This document shows, piece by piece, positions 12,501 through 27,500 of a stretch of DNA of 64,000 nt. The stretch lies in NCBI GenBank assembly GCA_946811185.2, contig OX328108.1, forward strand, positions 37,818,493 through 37,882,492, written 5' to 3'. The position numbers and the translations under genes were made by a program. Numbering within the stretch: position 1 is the first letter of the stretch; every line of letters starts with the position of its first letter. The stretch comes from Hippopus hippopus (lineage: Eukaryota; Mollusca; Bivalvia; Cardiida; Cardiidae). The notes under the pieces are model-generated. The model was not told the DNA's origin and ran no database searches. It saw nothing but the letters and a program-made list of their open reading frames with translations.

Positions 12501-15500
12501 AATTCTGTGAACAATTTTTAAAGAGGACATCCCAAGGAACATTCCTGCCAAGTTTGGTCCAAATTGGCCAAGCGGTTTAGGAGGAGAAAATGTTTAAAGA
12601 ATTGTTGACACCATACGAGTGCAAAGAGCCCCCCCCCCCCCCCACCTACCACAGCCATGTCTTTCAACGGATCAAAATTTCGTGAACAGTTTTTGAAAAG
12701 GGTCACCCAAGGAACATTTATGTGAAATTATTTCAAAATCTGACCAGCAGTTTTAGAGGAGAAAATTTTTAAAGAATTTCTTAGAAAATTCCATTTGCTT
12801 GCCATGGCAACCAGAGATTTTGATGGAATCAAATTCTGTGAACAACTTTTAAAGAGGGTCTCCCAAGGAACATTCCTGCCAAGTTTGGTCCAAATTGGCC
12901 CAGCCATTTAGGAGGAGAAGATGTTTAAAGAATTGTTGACACTACACGAGTGCAAAGATTCCCCCCCCCCCTCCCCACTGCCATGGCCATGTTTTTCAAC
13001 GGATCAAAATTTCGCGAACACTTTTGAAAAGGGTCACCCAAGGAACATTTATGTGAAATTATTTCAAAATCTGACTAGCAGTTTCAGAGGTGAAGATTTT
13101 TAAAGAATTTCCAAGAAAATTCCATTTGGTTGCCATGGCAACCAGAGTTTTTGATGGAATCAAATTCTGTGAACAATTTGAAAAAGGACCTCCCAAGGAA
13201 CATTCCAGCCAAGTTTGGTCCAAATTGGCCCAGCCGTTTAGGAGGAGAAGATGTTTAAAGAATTGTTGACGACGGATGACGGACGACGGACACAGGGTGA
13301 TCCTAAAAGCTCCCCTTGAGCACCTTCTGCTCAGGTGAGGTAAAAAATGCTTTGTTTTTTGGACTGGGTCTTTTAAATTTTGTAAAGTTTGACCCTCCGT
13401 GTACCATACTTTATCATGCGGGAACATCATCGTTCAAACTTCAAAATCGTGCTTTAAATGTTTGTACGTTTTCAATTGACAAAACATTATGTTTTGAACT
13501 ATGAATCGAACACGTCTTTGGTTTTTAAGCTGGTCCCCTGTCGACTGCTAATGTAGCGGTAGCAGCTTACAACAGGAGACCAGTTTATTTAGTTTACTGA
13601 TCTCTGAGGTTACGACATAATGTGGCGTAGAGGGAACCAGAATTGCAAGAACAGTTCAAGTCGTACTTGTGTTTTCTACACAATTAAGCAAGTTCTCAAG
13701 TGAGAAGAGACAATATTTCGACAGGTTGTTTGATTTAAGGATAGGGCACCCTAATTTGATTCAAGTAACATCGTCTTTCATCGCCAAAATGTACTGATTT
13801 GGCTAAGACTCGGGTAATCTGTAATCGATGCAGGGAAGCAGCATCTACCTGCCGATCAATTACGGATTACCTGAGTCTTAGCCGAATCCGTATGGTTTTT
13901 CTGGCGATGAAAGGCTATGTTACACGAATCCAATTACGGTGCCCTACCCTTAAATTGAAAATGGGAGCTTGACCGAGCCCAATAGAAAACTACCAGTCAA
14001 ATTATCTGATGATCAATATTTTCATGGGCCAGGCTGGTGTACTGGCTTTTTTTCCTTGGATCATCTTGAAATTTTATCTGCCCTGGACCAAAGGGCCGAC
14101 CCAATCTGAATCACTGCTTATTACATAATATTGACTAATTACTAAATATTGAAGCTTCAAGGCTGTCAGTTTGGGAGAAAAAGATTTTAAAAAGTTTTCA
14201 CAAAACAACAAAATACATGTACCATATAAAACTTGTAACATCAGGGATGGTGCCATTTTTTACCCCATGGTGTAATTTGAATAAACTGAAAAGAGGTATA
14301 CCAGATGATGCTATATACCAAATATTACAGGTTTAAAGGTGGCCCTTCAGATTTTGGGACGAAAACTTTACAGAAATACAAAAAAATCATCCTTATGCTC
14401 CCAAAGCCTTTTAATTTTCATTCATAAAACCTCAGTAGTCGAAAACCATCCGACAACAAAAGAAATTCGAGATTTCTTACGGCCCAGGTCGACACCAAAG
14501 GGAAACACGGTCTATTTTTACATGAGCAACTCGCTCATTTACATACCGGAAATATACAGATGAAGCTTCAAACATAGCGTCCGAAGAAGACATTATGGAA
14601 AATAATTACATGTTTGTTATGTTATGGAATTTAAGCGTCATTAGTCACGTGCCTGTCACTTGACATTCCCACAATGCTTTTTTGATTTCTGGCGCGAAAT
14701 CTAAAAATACCTTAAGAGGCTACTTAGCCTTTTAAGGGAATACCATCAAAAAAAAAAATTTTTTTAATTTTATGATTCTTAATTATTGATGATTTGTATT
14801 GTTTTTTCCATATCATTAGTGATATATACTGAACCAAAAAAGAAACTTCCCCTGTGTTTAAGTGCAAATGCAATGTTGTTTAAAAAAATCAAAAAGTCAG
14901 ATGACCTACATATATTCGGGCGAACGATTATGTGTCCGATAAAACAAATTTTAACTCGATTGAAAGCACTTTGCAGAAGAAACCCGCTGAAAGCGATTTT
15001 CACGTGCATGCACGGACCAGTATAATTCGTGTATATTTTTTGAAACCTTTCAGTCTAATTTTATAGACTTTCATGTCAATAAGAAAAAGACGTTGAAAAA
15101 AATTAAATTCTTTTTAGTTTTCTTTATTTTTGATATGCCTAGAATTCTGCAAAATTTACGCGAACGTGCCATTGGCATGCTTAATGCTGGTATGACTATG
15201 AATGCTGTTGCTATGAATATTGGATGTTCTACTCGTGCTATTCGACACCTTAGGCAACGTTTTCAAGCAACAGGGCGTACGGGAGATCGACCACGTAGTG
15301 GACGTCGTCGCGTCACGACGCGCGGCCAAGACCGCTATATTTGGAACACCCACCTGCGCAATCGCTTCCAAACTGCCACAGCCACTGCTGCTAACACCCC
15401 TGGTACACATAACAACCGTATATCTGCCCAAACTGTGCGCAATCGCTTGCGCGAGAGTGGGCTACGTGCACGTCGTTTATACGTTGGTTGTGTTTTGACG

Positions 15501-18500
15501 CGACGTCACCACGTAAATCGTGTTAATTGGGTACGTACACACCAACGCTGGCTTAGACAACAATGGAATAGCGTTCTTTTCTCTGACGAGTCGAGGTTTT
15601 CCATTCATCGAGGTGATGGCAAGGTTCGAGTATACCGTAGGAGAAATGAACGTTATGCAGACTGTTGTGTACTTGAACGAGATCGTTTTAGGGGTGGGGG
15701 TTCTGTCTTGGTCTGGGCGGGCATTGCACATGGCTTTCGCACTAATCTCATCGTTATCGAAGGGAATTTGAATGCCCAACGCTACTGAGATGAAATTCTT
15801 GCGAGGCATGTTATCCCACTGTTTCAAAATAATGCCAATATCACTCTTTTTCAGCATGATAATGCCACAAGCCATACAGCTAGGGACAATGTGAATTTCC
15901 TCAGGGCAAATAACATTGCATTTATTAATGACTGGCCTGCCAAAAGCCCTGATCTGAATCCCATTGAACACCTTTGGGATAATTTGGACCAGCGTGTTAG
16001 ACGTCGCCCTATTCCACCGTCAAACGTCATTCAGCTAAGACAAGCCTTAATTCAGGAATGGAACAACATTCCACAAGCCGAAATCAATACACTTATCCGT
16101 TCTATGCACCAACGATGCCAGGCAGTCCTTCATGCTGAAGGTGGTCATACCCGGTATTAATTTGTGATTTTGGTGAGCGACCCCTTCCGCATTTTAACTA
16201 CCATTTCACTACTTTTGGATAAACCCTCAGCAATAATTTTTTTCACACAAAGTCGCAATAAAATACTCTTTCAATGCATATAAATCTAGTTTAATCCTGA
16301 TTGTCATATTTGTGTATATCTGCACTTAAACACAGCGGAAGTTTCTTTTTTGGTTCAGTATATATATTTTTTTAATTTGGTGAGATGTGAAAAATCTAAA
16401 TACCCACCTTTAAAGCCTTTCCCTATTTAAACTAATAGAGTGTAAAATTCTATTTAAACTCTAGAGTGTAAAACTGAATTGTTTACCTTCAAAAAGGGAG
16501 TAAGGATGGTCAGGTTTCCTGCATCCATGTTTTCCATAATCAAAACACCATTCAGCAAACTGTAACACAAAAGGAAACTGTAACACAAAAGGAAACTGCG
16601 TAATTAGTGCGCTCCAACATGAGAGTTTGTCACTAGTCAAGCTCCAGCATAACCACTGAACAATATTGGCTATAACAACCCTTCCTGGCATTCAGCATAT
16701 ATTACTGTGACTTCTTCAACTTGAAAATAGTTCAAGAAACATACATAAGTTTATGCAAGTGATATGTTTCCATTACTCAATGAAATAATATTGACATCAA
16801 GGTAAATCATCATGAACGATAACTGGAGGTTTTATATCCAAGTAACATGAATATACAATATCAGCCACGTAACAGTGGAGTATATGGCAATCAGGTGAGA
16901 TAAATAGCAACATATTGTCAAAAGGAAAACAGGAGTAACTTCCCAAAAACATTGTAAGTTCAACTATACAGCGTATCATTGGTAATCAAATAAAATGTAG
17001 CTATGTCCTTTGCTGGGTCATCATGTTTAATATTCAACTCATCTGAACATAACAATATTGAGATAAATTACTGAAATCCTACAAAACTGAGTATTTTCAA
17101 TAGAAAAAACAAGAGGGCCATGATGGCCCTGAAGTCGCTCACCTGAGCCTTTTGATCAAACATGACCCATTTCCAATCTCTTCAGAGATATTAAGATAAA
17201 CACTCTGACAAACACTCATTATTATTGGGCATACAAATATGGCCTCTAGAGTGCACACAAGCTTTTTCTAGAATTTGTCTCAGTGGCCTACTTGACATGT
17301 AGAAATTATCCAGACATACATTCCGACAAACTTTCATGAGTATTTGAGAGAAAATGTGGCCTGTAGGGTATATAAAAGGTTTTTCCGAGATCTGACCTAG
17401 TGACCTAGTTTTTTATCCAACATGACCCATATTCATACTAGTCTAACATATTATCAAGACAAACATTCAAAGCAAATTTCAAGATTATTGGACTGAAAAT
17501 GTGGCCTCTAGAGCGTACACACGGTTTTTCAAGGAAGAAACTTTGTGACCTAGTTTTTATTCCACATGACCCATTTTCAAATTCATGCAAGATATCATCA
17601 AGACAAACATTCTAACAAAAGTTTAAAGAATATTGGACTGTAATTATAGTACAAAAGGTTTTTCCAAGATTTGACCTTGTGACCTAGGTTTTTATCCAAC
17701 ATGACCCATTTTTATATTAGTCTAAGAAATTATCAAGACAAACATTCTGACCGAATTTCAAGATTATTGGACTGAAAATGTGGCCTCTAGAGCTTACATA
17801 AGGTTTTTCTAACATTTGACCTGGTGACCTAGTTTTTGACCTGACATGACCCATTTTCAAACTCATCCAAGCTATCATCATGACAAACATTCTGACCAAC
17901 TTTACAGAGCATTGGACTGAAAATGTGGCTTCTGGAGCGTACACAAGGTTTTTAAAAGATTTGACCTAGTGACCTAGTTTTTGACCCCACATGGCCCACT
18001 TTCGAACTTGTCTGCGATATTATCAAGACAAACATTCTGACCAAATTTCAAGAGTATTGGACAGAACATGTGGCTTCTGGTGCATACACAAGGCTTTTTT
18101 AAGATTTGACCTAGTGACCTAGTTTTTGACCCAACATGGCCCATTATCAAATTTGTCAGAGATATCACCAAGACAAAGATTCTGACCAACTTTCATGAGT
18201 ATTGGACTGAAAATGTGGCCTCTAGAGCGTACACAAGGTTTTCTAAGATTTGACCTGGTGACCTACTTTTTGACCTGACATGGCCCATTTTTGAACTCGT
18301 CCGAGATATCATCAAGACAAATTTTCTGACCAACTTTCAAGAGTATTGGACTGAAAATGTGGCCTCTAGAGCATACAAAAGGTTTTTCTAAGATTTAACC
18401 TGGTGACCTAGTTTTTGACCCAACATGGCCCATTTTCAAACTCGTCCGAGATATCATCAAGACAAACATTCTGACCAACCTTCAGAAGTATTGGACTAAA

Positions 18501-21500
18501 AATATGGCCTCTAGAGCGTACACAAGGTTTTTCTAAGATTTGACCTGGTGACCTAGTTTTTGACCCGACATGACCCATTTTCAAACTCGTCCGCGATATC
18601 ATCAAGGCAATTTTCAGGAGTATTGGACAGAAAATGTGGCCTCTAGAGCGTACACAAGGTTTTTCTAAGATTTGACTTAGTGACCTAGTTTTTGACCCGA
18701 CATGACCCATTTTCGAACTCGTCCGAGATATCATCAAGACAAACATTCTGACCAAGTTTCATAAGTATCGGACTGAAAATGTGGCCTCAAGAGTGTACAC
18801 AAGGTAAAAGTTGACGACGGACGACGCAAGATGGCCGAGGCTGGACGCAGCACGATCACAATAGCTCACCATGAGCACTTCGTGCTCAGGTGAGAGCACT
18901 TCGTGCTCAGGTGAGCTAAAAACTGCGATCACACACTCATCACCAATACCTTTGTGCCGTTTTGTTATCGTGAAATAAAATTGGTAAAAAACAGCATACA
19001 TTTGAGCATGTTCTGTCAAAAGGGGGCTTAATGCATCTGCTAAAAGTATCTACCCAGGTCAGCCTGTGCAGTCCGTGCAGGCTGACCTGGACTGAAACTT
19101 TTCGCTATTGGTCAATTCTCTGTATGTCAAAGGATCAGTCTACATCATGATTCAGGAAGTTGTTAGACGAAATTGATTTTATGGATCCATAATTATGTGA
19201 TGTCTTGCTTGGTATAATGGATTACAAAAATGCAATAAGCCCCCTTTTGCCAGAGTGCAGCTCATTTGCTGATAGAAAACAGGAGTAATCAGTACACACA
19301 GGCTTCACTAAGCCAAGTCCACAGCAGCCATCATCTTTGCTAGATAAAAAGTATTTGAAGAAATATTAAAGAAGTCCACCAATGGATCATTTATGGTAAT
19401 TTGTGGAAAATTTGAACCTGTGGTTTTGGAGAAGAGGATTTTTAAACATTTTTGGAGTGTTTCAATTTTGTTGCCACAGCAACCAGAGCTTTGTATTTAA
19501 TCAATTCTTAAATGTAAGCAATCATGAGAAGACCCATTGCAGGATCTTTTTGTCAAAATTTGATTGGTAGTTTCAGAGATGTTTGAAATAAAGTTAATGC
19601 ACCCACAGATGGACGGATGCATGGACAGACAGACAGACAGACAGACACAGGGCTATCACACAGCTATTGGGGCTAAATATGGTCTTTGTATGTCATAACT
19701 TTAAATACCTTATAAGCCCTATACAGATACTTCTGGTCTTCTGTGAGATTATATAATGCTAGAAATGCATAGCCATTTCCTGCTACTCCATGACAAATAC
19801 TGTACCCCTTAGTTAGCAACCCTCTAGACCATATTACATCTGCACAGTCTTTGGCAGCTTGCAAGAATCTATGGTCATCAAACAGCTGAAAAAATATGTG
19901 TTTAAAGGAACATAAATCCATGGTTGGCTGCCATCATATATATTTGGCAAAACATAATATCCTAGAAGTTTTAACTTCTTTCTAGGATCCTATGATTTAA
20001 AGCCCTGTCAGAAACTTGGTCTCAACTTGCTGATAAGCACTAAAGTAATTTGAACAGTAAAAAAAAACAAAGAATTCGACCCATGCTCTGGCAAAAGAGG
20101 GCTTAATGCACCTCCTTGATGAACTATACCAAGCAAGTCATCACATAAATATGGATCTATGAAATCCATTTTGCCTAACAATCAAATTGATATGGAGGCA
20201 GAATGGTCCTTGGGATATGCAGAAAATTTACTGCAGATGCATTAAGCCCCCTTTTCACAAAGCATGGCTCATTTCTAATCATCATGAATTCAAAGTTCAA
20301 CAACTTTGGTAAATATTAATAAATCTTAACAATAGCTGACTCATAAAATAATCTCAATGATAATGAGCCATATACAAAATTTGGCTTCATGATCTATTTA
20401 AGAAATAATCTTCTTTCTTTCGTCGTTTATTGTTCAATAAACCACGGTTGTGAGTTATAAGGCACAATAAATAATCCATGAGGGCGATACCCCGAGTGGT
20501 TTATTCATTGTGCCTCATAACTCACAACCGTAGTTTATTGAATGATAAACCACAATAGAAAGAAGTATATTTCGATTCTAACACGACCAACTTTTGATCA
20601 AAAGAAAACAAGTTCATACTTAGTGTACTAGAGCGGATTATATTCCCTTGAATAAAGCATGGCTGTTCCAGTTACTAACCAAAACAAAAACTCCACTGCC
20701 TAGGTAAATATAAAAAGAATCAAAATTTCAATATAACCTTAGACATCAAACACAACATAACAAACTGCACCATTTTACGATTATATATTCTCCCTTTCAA
20801 ATGACAAAGAACAATGAATGTATTGTCAAGCATTAGAGTCGCAGTCGCTTTGAATGCTCTGAATATTACTCCATCCACTTCCAATCCCCTTTCCAATGCA
20901 ACGGCAGCCAATTTCAATTAACCTTCAACATGGAAAGACTCTTGATTTATATATGTTTACTGGTAACATTTCAAATAGTAACATCATTGTCAATTTTCAT
21001 CAAAAGCAGTTAATATAGGGTTAATTCACGTTTTTGAGGTCGTTAACATTCGCAGAGGCCTGAAAAATGCTTTAACGCCCGAGTGCAAAGCGACCGAAAA
21101 AAAAATGTGAATTAATGCTATTATTGCATAAAGGAAAAGTCTTTTAGCAATAATTTGCAACAATAGCAAAAATATTTCCATAGAAATGCAAATAAACGAA
21201 CTTCAAATGTACTGTACCTAAATGGGTCAAAACTGGAAGTCGGCGAAAAAGTTTTGGTTACGAGCAGTGAAGGGCCGTTAGTCCTGTATGCCAGTTTTGA
21301 TTATCTCGGTGTAAATTCACTTCTAATGATTTTTAATACAAAGTGGACTTATGTGGGATAAACTTGTACACGTTTGGATGATTACAACTATGATGAATGA
21401 GTGGATATGAATTTCTGTAACTGAAAAATGTCAGAGGGATCGATCTACATCAAGCGAGGGAATTACCGATCACGTTAAAAAGTGGGTGGGATGTAGCTGG

Positions 21501-24500
21501 TTTAGAGTACATTTCACGAGTGATTTTTTGTTCAGATCTCAATTAAACTGAGATCCTGTGCAAGATTCTGTTTGTGGTGTACTATTATCATCAAAGACAA
21601 GCCATGAAAAGGATCTAATATGGTTCAAGTTCCTACAGTATGATGGTCGGACTCTAGGGAAAATCTGACAAGAACAAACGTTTACAAGGTCGGCCCGAAT
21701 CGAGGATATTGATAGTACAAAGCCGGGTGTTAATGGCGCGTGAATTTACTGATTAATACATGTTTTCTCCCGTTATGCCCGGTTTTTACCCGTTAATACA
21801 TGCTTATAACAGCCCGAAAAGGCACATTTTATTCAATAATATCAGTAACTCTTTGAGTTTTTCCTTCCTTCTTGGTCAAGTAGCAGAAAATGATGATTTT
21901 TTTACATCAAGTGACTTTCACTGATAAAATATTGGAGGGAGGAGACAGAAGAGCCACAAGCAACTTACTTTACATAGAATGACATCACTTCATATAGAAT
22001 AACAACTATTTTACCATGCTTTCATTGCACTGTGTTGATAGAGCCGAATTCACGTGTCATGTTAGAATTATGAATAATAATTTGTTGGAAGACTTCCTTG
22101 ATTTTCACCATTTCAAAATCCTTGAACCACTATAACTTATTTCAGATTTTGACAATTATCGCTTTCATCAATTGGCAAAAATAAAAACTACATATAAAAT
22201 TAAGTGAGATTCTGCTGAGGGATACTGATTTTGTTTTGGGGAAAAAAATAACTACATCAAAAATAATCAAATAGCAAAAGACAGAGATTATGACCTGCAA
22301 CACTCGATTATAATTCATATCTGAAACCTTGAACAACAAACATATCTTGAAAACTGCGGGAGGAATTACACACAGATGTATTTTATACTGAAATTAAAAT
22401 CTAAAATATAGATTCACACAATCACAATTTTCGCCACCCAGTGACTCTGAATAATTATTAAATTTAATCCAGTTTACCTGTGATATCACTTCTGATAGTT
22501 ATAATTATGGATCAAACAGACAAACATAAGAACTGTAGAAAGTCACTCGTCAAAACAGGTCAGTTCTTATTAAGGTGACTAAATAATATAGATCATACAG
22601 TGCATAAAATTGTAAGTTATGAATACTGTACATGGCAAGAATAAATGTTTTACATTGCTCAAAGAAATGTCATGAATATATTATGTATAAAGTAGAAAAT
22701 TTCTTTATAAAAACAGCTTTAGTTTAACTGTTATTCTTTTCTGTTGCGAATACACAAACAAGGTATTGATCCTGATTAAGATGGTTGTAGGACGGTAGAA
22801 ACCAGCGATATAATGTGATGCAGAGTTCACTTTTCTACGTACCTTATAAGCCATTATAAACATATGCATCCATCCAGGAGCACCATGACACCAGTGTATC
22901 AATTTATCTCCACCAGAACTGTCAATAGAAGATGGACAGTTTCCTGATGGAAATCTCAGTGTTAACATGTATTCAATGCTTGGTCTCACCAACTCTTCAA
23001 TATATTTTTTCACTGATGTGTCTGTAACCTGAATAAAGATAAATCCTATATGAAGACACACTTACAACTATATTGTCATTTGTTAAAGTGACAAAGCAAA
23101 CAGAATGCAATATTTTCATGTCCATAGAATGATTCACTGTTTGTCTTGTGTTCAACATTGTTTCAAACATCATTTCATTTATACTGCGACTGCCAGTTCA
23201 CATACCCATACTTTCCTTGAGTTTCTTTTACCAGCGCTTTGCACACTATTTTTCAAAAGGCACTGGCTGCTTTCCACATTACCATTGTCAAAACGATGAT
23301 CAGTGGTGAGAGAGGAATAAACCAGTGACTCCCTGTTCTCAAGTCTTGCGCGCTACAACTGCGCTACCTGGGCTCTGCTTGTTTCAATCAAAGAGATAAT
23401 TTTCACATCAAGAGAAATAAACCAAACAAGATGATCATGCCTGTCCAAAATTGCTCACCTGTGTATATCTTAACAAAGTCTGTGGGCTGTAGGCCTTGTA
23501 GGTTTAGTCTAGTAAACAGTTTCTTCCCAATTTAACTCTTTCCCAAACCACAAACTTTTGCACTTGACCAATATTAAACCATTTGCAGACGACAAAAGAA
23601 ATACATTTCAAGTAATGATTTCTGTCTTTGATAGGATAAAAAACATTGTGGAAAAAGGAGAAAATGCTGGTTACCAGCACTTTCTCCTTTTCCCACAATC
23701 TTTTCAAAAGCTTCCTCTTCAGGGTCGTTAAAACTCAGGATTGTGTGGTAAATCGTTAAGAGGTCAGAGTATGGTTAAAAACCTAATTTCTAACACCAGC
23801 ATCAAATTAGAGGAATATTGGGATCAGTATGTGTTTTTGTACATTGACATTTGCCCAGGCCAAAGGCAAGGGTTGCAACACCTTCCAAGGGACCCGGCAC
23901 ATAATATACACACAAAAAAAACCCCATATTTAACGACGTATATCACAAATGTTCGTGTGCATCCTACTGCGCATGCGTTTTTTCAAGGATAGTGAATAAA
24001 AAGTGCACCTATGTATTTTTTGCACATATGGTAATACTATTGGTGCACTAAAACAAGTAGCACTTTCTTCGGGTAGCATTAGTACAGAGAAAAAAATGGA
24101 TCTGTTAACTGTCACTGTGAAATAATTAAAATACTATTGACATGGCGTTACACACCAAACAAGCAAACAAAGGCAGGAAATTTAAAGCTGTGGAAGTATA
24201 GCTGTTTCCACTTTGAAAATTAATGTTGGAAAAGGGGAAATCCTTCCTAACAAGCAATTTCTCCTTTTCCCACTATGTCTGCTGAGCTTTTATCCTATGT
24301 TTTTCCTTGAAAAAATTAACTTCCACAGTGACCTTTATCCTTTTCTGACGAAATAAGCACGGATAGGTGCCATTTTTATTTTTTCTTAATTTTTAGAATT
24401 ATAAATACTATAAGTGTGGAAATTTTAAGAAAAATCTGTCCATTAGTAAGTATGTATTTATTTAGGATTAACCTTGATTAGGTCAAATTACCTCCCTTTT

Positions 24501-27500
24501 TAACTCAATGTTCTGTATATAAAATGTATATTTGTACATTTACCATGCTCAAAACCAGGCTTTTATATATTTTTTGTGCAAAACTAAATGAAATGTCATT
24601 AAAATGATGTATATTTGAATATTCTTCTGGTAGTTTTCCTGTTTAAATGAATATTAGAGAAAAGCGTGTTAAAACCAATATAAGCTGAATTTTGGAATTG
24701 TATATACCTTTTCCAAAGGCAAATTTCTCAGAAATGAGCAAGGTGACCCATATCTTTTTTAACTGTAATCTCCTAGAGATATGATGAGCTTTGCATGTTC
24801 AAAGTTTTGAAAAAATCTGTCCATTAGAAAAATTTAAACTATAAGTCATTAACTCTTTACCAAACAATAAAAAGTTCACAGTCATCAAAATTTGAAGCTG
24901 TTGCAGACAACAAATTGAAAGCAGCCCATTCGATGAAACCTAACTCAAATGAGGTAGAAAACATTGTGGGAAAAGGCGAAAAAAGTGATTACCAGATTGA
25001 TCTCCTTATCCCACAATGTTTTTTTAGAGGGCTTTTTCCCCAGGGTTGTTAAGACTCGCAATCCTGTGGTAAAGGGTTAACACAAAGTTCTGAGTTTAAA
25101 TGACGCTGAGAAAGAAAGCTTTTGAAAACATTGTTGAACAAGAGCGGCAAATTGTCGCAAGATACACCCGTCCCACCACTAGTTGTCGAGGGGGTATAAT
25201 AATCATAAAGGGCAGGTAATGCAACAAACATGTTTACCAAAGTCTCAAGTCAATTTGACTTGAGGTGACAAAATTCCATTACGGACAAGCAAGAAATACT
25301 GTAAAAATGAAGATCAAAGTGGAATTACTCAAAATCCGCACTAGGTAGAGTTATTGTTCTTGTGCACTGTACTCCGTAATATTGCAACAAACATGCATAC
25401 CAAGTTTGAAGTCACTCTGACTTGAGATGACAAAGTTATATTCCGGACAAGCACTAAATGCTGTAAAAATGACAATCAAAGGAAATAACTCAAAATTTGT
25501 CCTAGGAAGAGTTATGGTTCTTGTGCACTGCACTCCGTAAATTTTCAACAATCATGCATACCAAATTTGAAGATGTTCAGACTAGAGATGACAAAGTTAT
25601 ATTCCAGACAAGCAGAAAATGCTGTAAAAATGACGATTAAAGGGAAATAACTCAAAGACAGCACCAGGTAGAGTTATGGTTCTTTCGCACTGCACTCTGT
25701 ATTATTAAAACAAACACAAATGCCTGGTTTCAAGTCAATCGGACTGGAGATGACAAAGTTATGCTCCGGACAAGCAGAAAATGCTGTAAAAATGATGATC
25801 AAAGGGAAATAACTCAAAGACAGCACCAGGTAGAGTTATGGTTCTTTTATACTGCACTCCGTATTATTGCAACAAACACAAATGCCAAGTTTCAAGTCAA
25901 TCGGACTGGAGATGACAGAGTTATGCTCCGGACAAGCAGAAAATGCTGTAAAAATTACGATCAAAGGGAAATAACTCAAAGACAGCACCAGGTAGAGTTA
26001 TGGTTCTTTCGCACTGCACTCCGTATTATTGCAACAAACAGAAATGCCAAGTTTCAAGTCAATCGGACTGGAGATGACAAAGTTATGCTGCAGACAAGCA
26101 GAAAATGCTGTGAACCCATAATACGTCCCGTCTTCGACGGGCGTATAAAAAAGAGAAAACATCTTGCTGCAATGACAACCACAGTTTTTAATGAAATCAA
26201 ATTCTTTAAATGATTTCTGAAAGGGGCCATGACAGGTTAATTTCTGTAAAGTTTTGCCATAATTGTAGTTTCAGAGATGTTTAAAGTAACAGTTAATGCA
26301 TGCATGCATGACTACCTCAGGGCCATGACATAAGCTTGTTGGCCTCCCACCAGTTGAGCTAGAAATGAAAGACAGTAACTGCAGTCTCAAAAGCACACTC
26401 GGTTTTTTTCTATTATTTGACTCAATGGCCTACTTTTAGAACTGGGATTGTTCATCTATAAATTAATCCCCAGTATTAAAACAAACATTCTGATATGAAA
26501 AATATGACACTTTTGTGAGCAAGTTCCAGATTTTATATACCTAAAAATTCAACCTAAGTTTCATGCACATTGGATAAAAAATTAGACCAAAAATTCTGCC
26601 TATCTCAGCTTCACAAGCTTGTATCGGATCAGGGCCTTGTTTTCGTGAAAAAACTTTAGTGTCTATTTGCCCAAATCTGCTAGCGGACTAACTCTCTGAC
26701 TTACTCCGGTAAATTGAGTTCTTTTTCTGAAAGGCATTTTACTAACATCAACAGACTTCAGTAACGTTCTCGAATCCTGAGTTAACATAACATTCCAGAC
26801 TCAGGTGTGCAAAATAAATGGACTTTACTCAGTCAACAGCCTGAAGTTTGTTATTTTCCTGAGTTGAGCCTGAAACATTGTGTCAAAATAGGATTTGAGA
26901 ATGTTACCAAAGTCTGTTAACCCTTTACCGCACAATACCGACTTTTAACGACCCTGGGAAAGAAGCCTTTTGAAAACATTGTGGGAAAAGGAGAAAATGC
27001 TGGTAACTAGCATTTTCTCCTTTTTCAACAATGTTTTCTGCCCTATCAAAGAAATATTCCACCATTTTAAGCCAAATTGAAATTAACGTCTGCAAATGCT
27101 CTCAATTTTGACAAGGCTACAATTTTGTCATCTGGTAAAGGGTTAATGTTAATGAAATGTGTCTCAAATAGTGAAGTCAAGTCAGAAAATAGGTCCCTTA
27201 GTGGATTCGAGAAAAATATGAGACTTAAAAATTTGTGTGAAACTGGGCCAAGATTTTCTAACTCATTTGAGGTATTCTCAAGTCCAGCATTTTGTTTAAC
27301 CCTTTCCCACAAGACAACAAAATAGACTTGTCCAAATTATCTGCAGACAACAATTTAAATGTTGCTCATACAATGGATTTTGCCTGTAACAGGATAGAAA
27401 ACATTGAGGGAAAAGGAAAAAATGCTGGTTATTAGCATTTTCTCCTTTTCCCACAATGTTTTCAATTGCTTCTTTCTCAGAACCCTTGAAACTGGGAATT

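Noticed and set aside
15156..15971. Antisense and out-of-frame ORFs over the transposase
   Set aside because: Shadows of the conserved plus-strand transposase frame.
25137..26147. Helitron with classical CTRR terminus
   Set aside because: A 3' hairpin is present but CTRR does not follow (TATAA instead), and no TC start; only a Helentron-like relation is possible.
25761..26213. 150-codon plus-strand frame with repeated SRKCCKN
   Set aside because: Produced by about 162-bp units, which are a multiple of three; the frame is simply the repeat read through.
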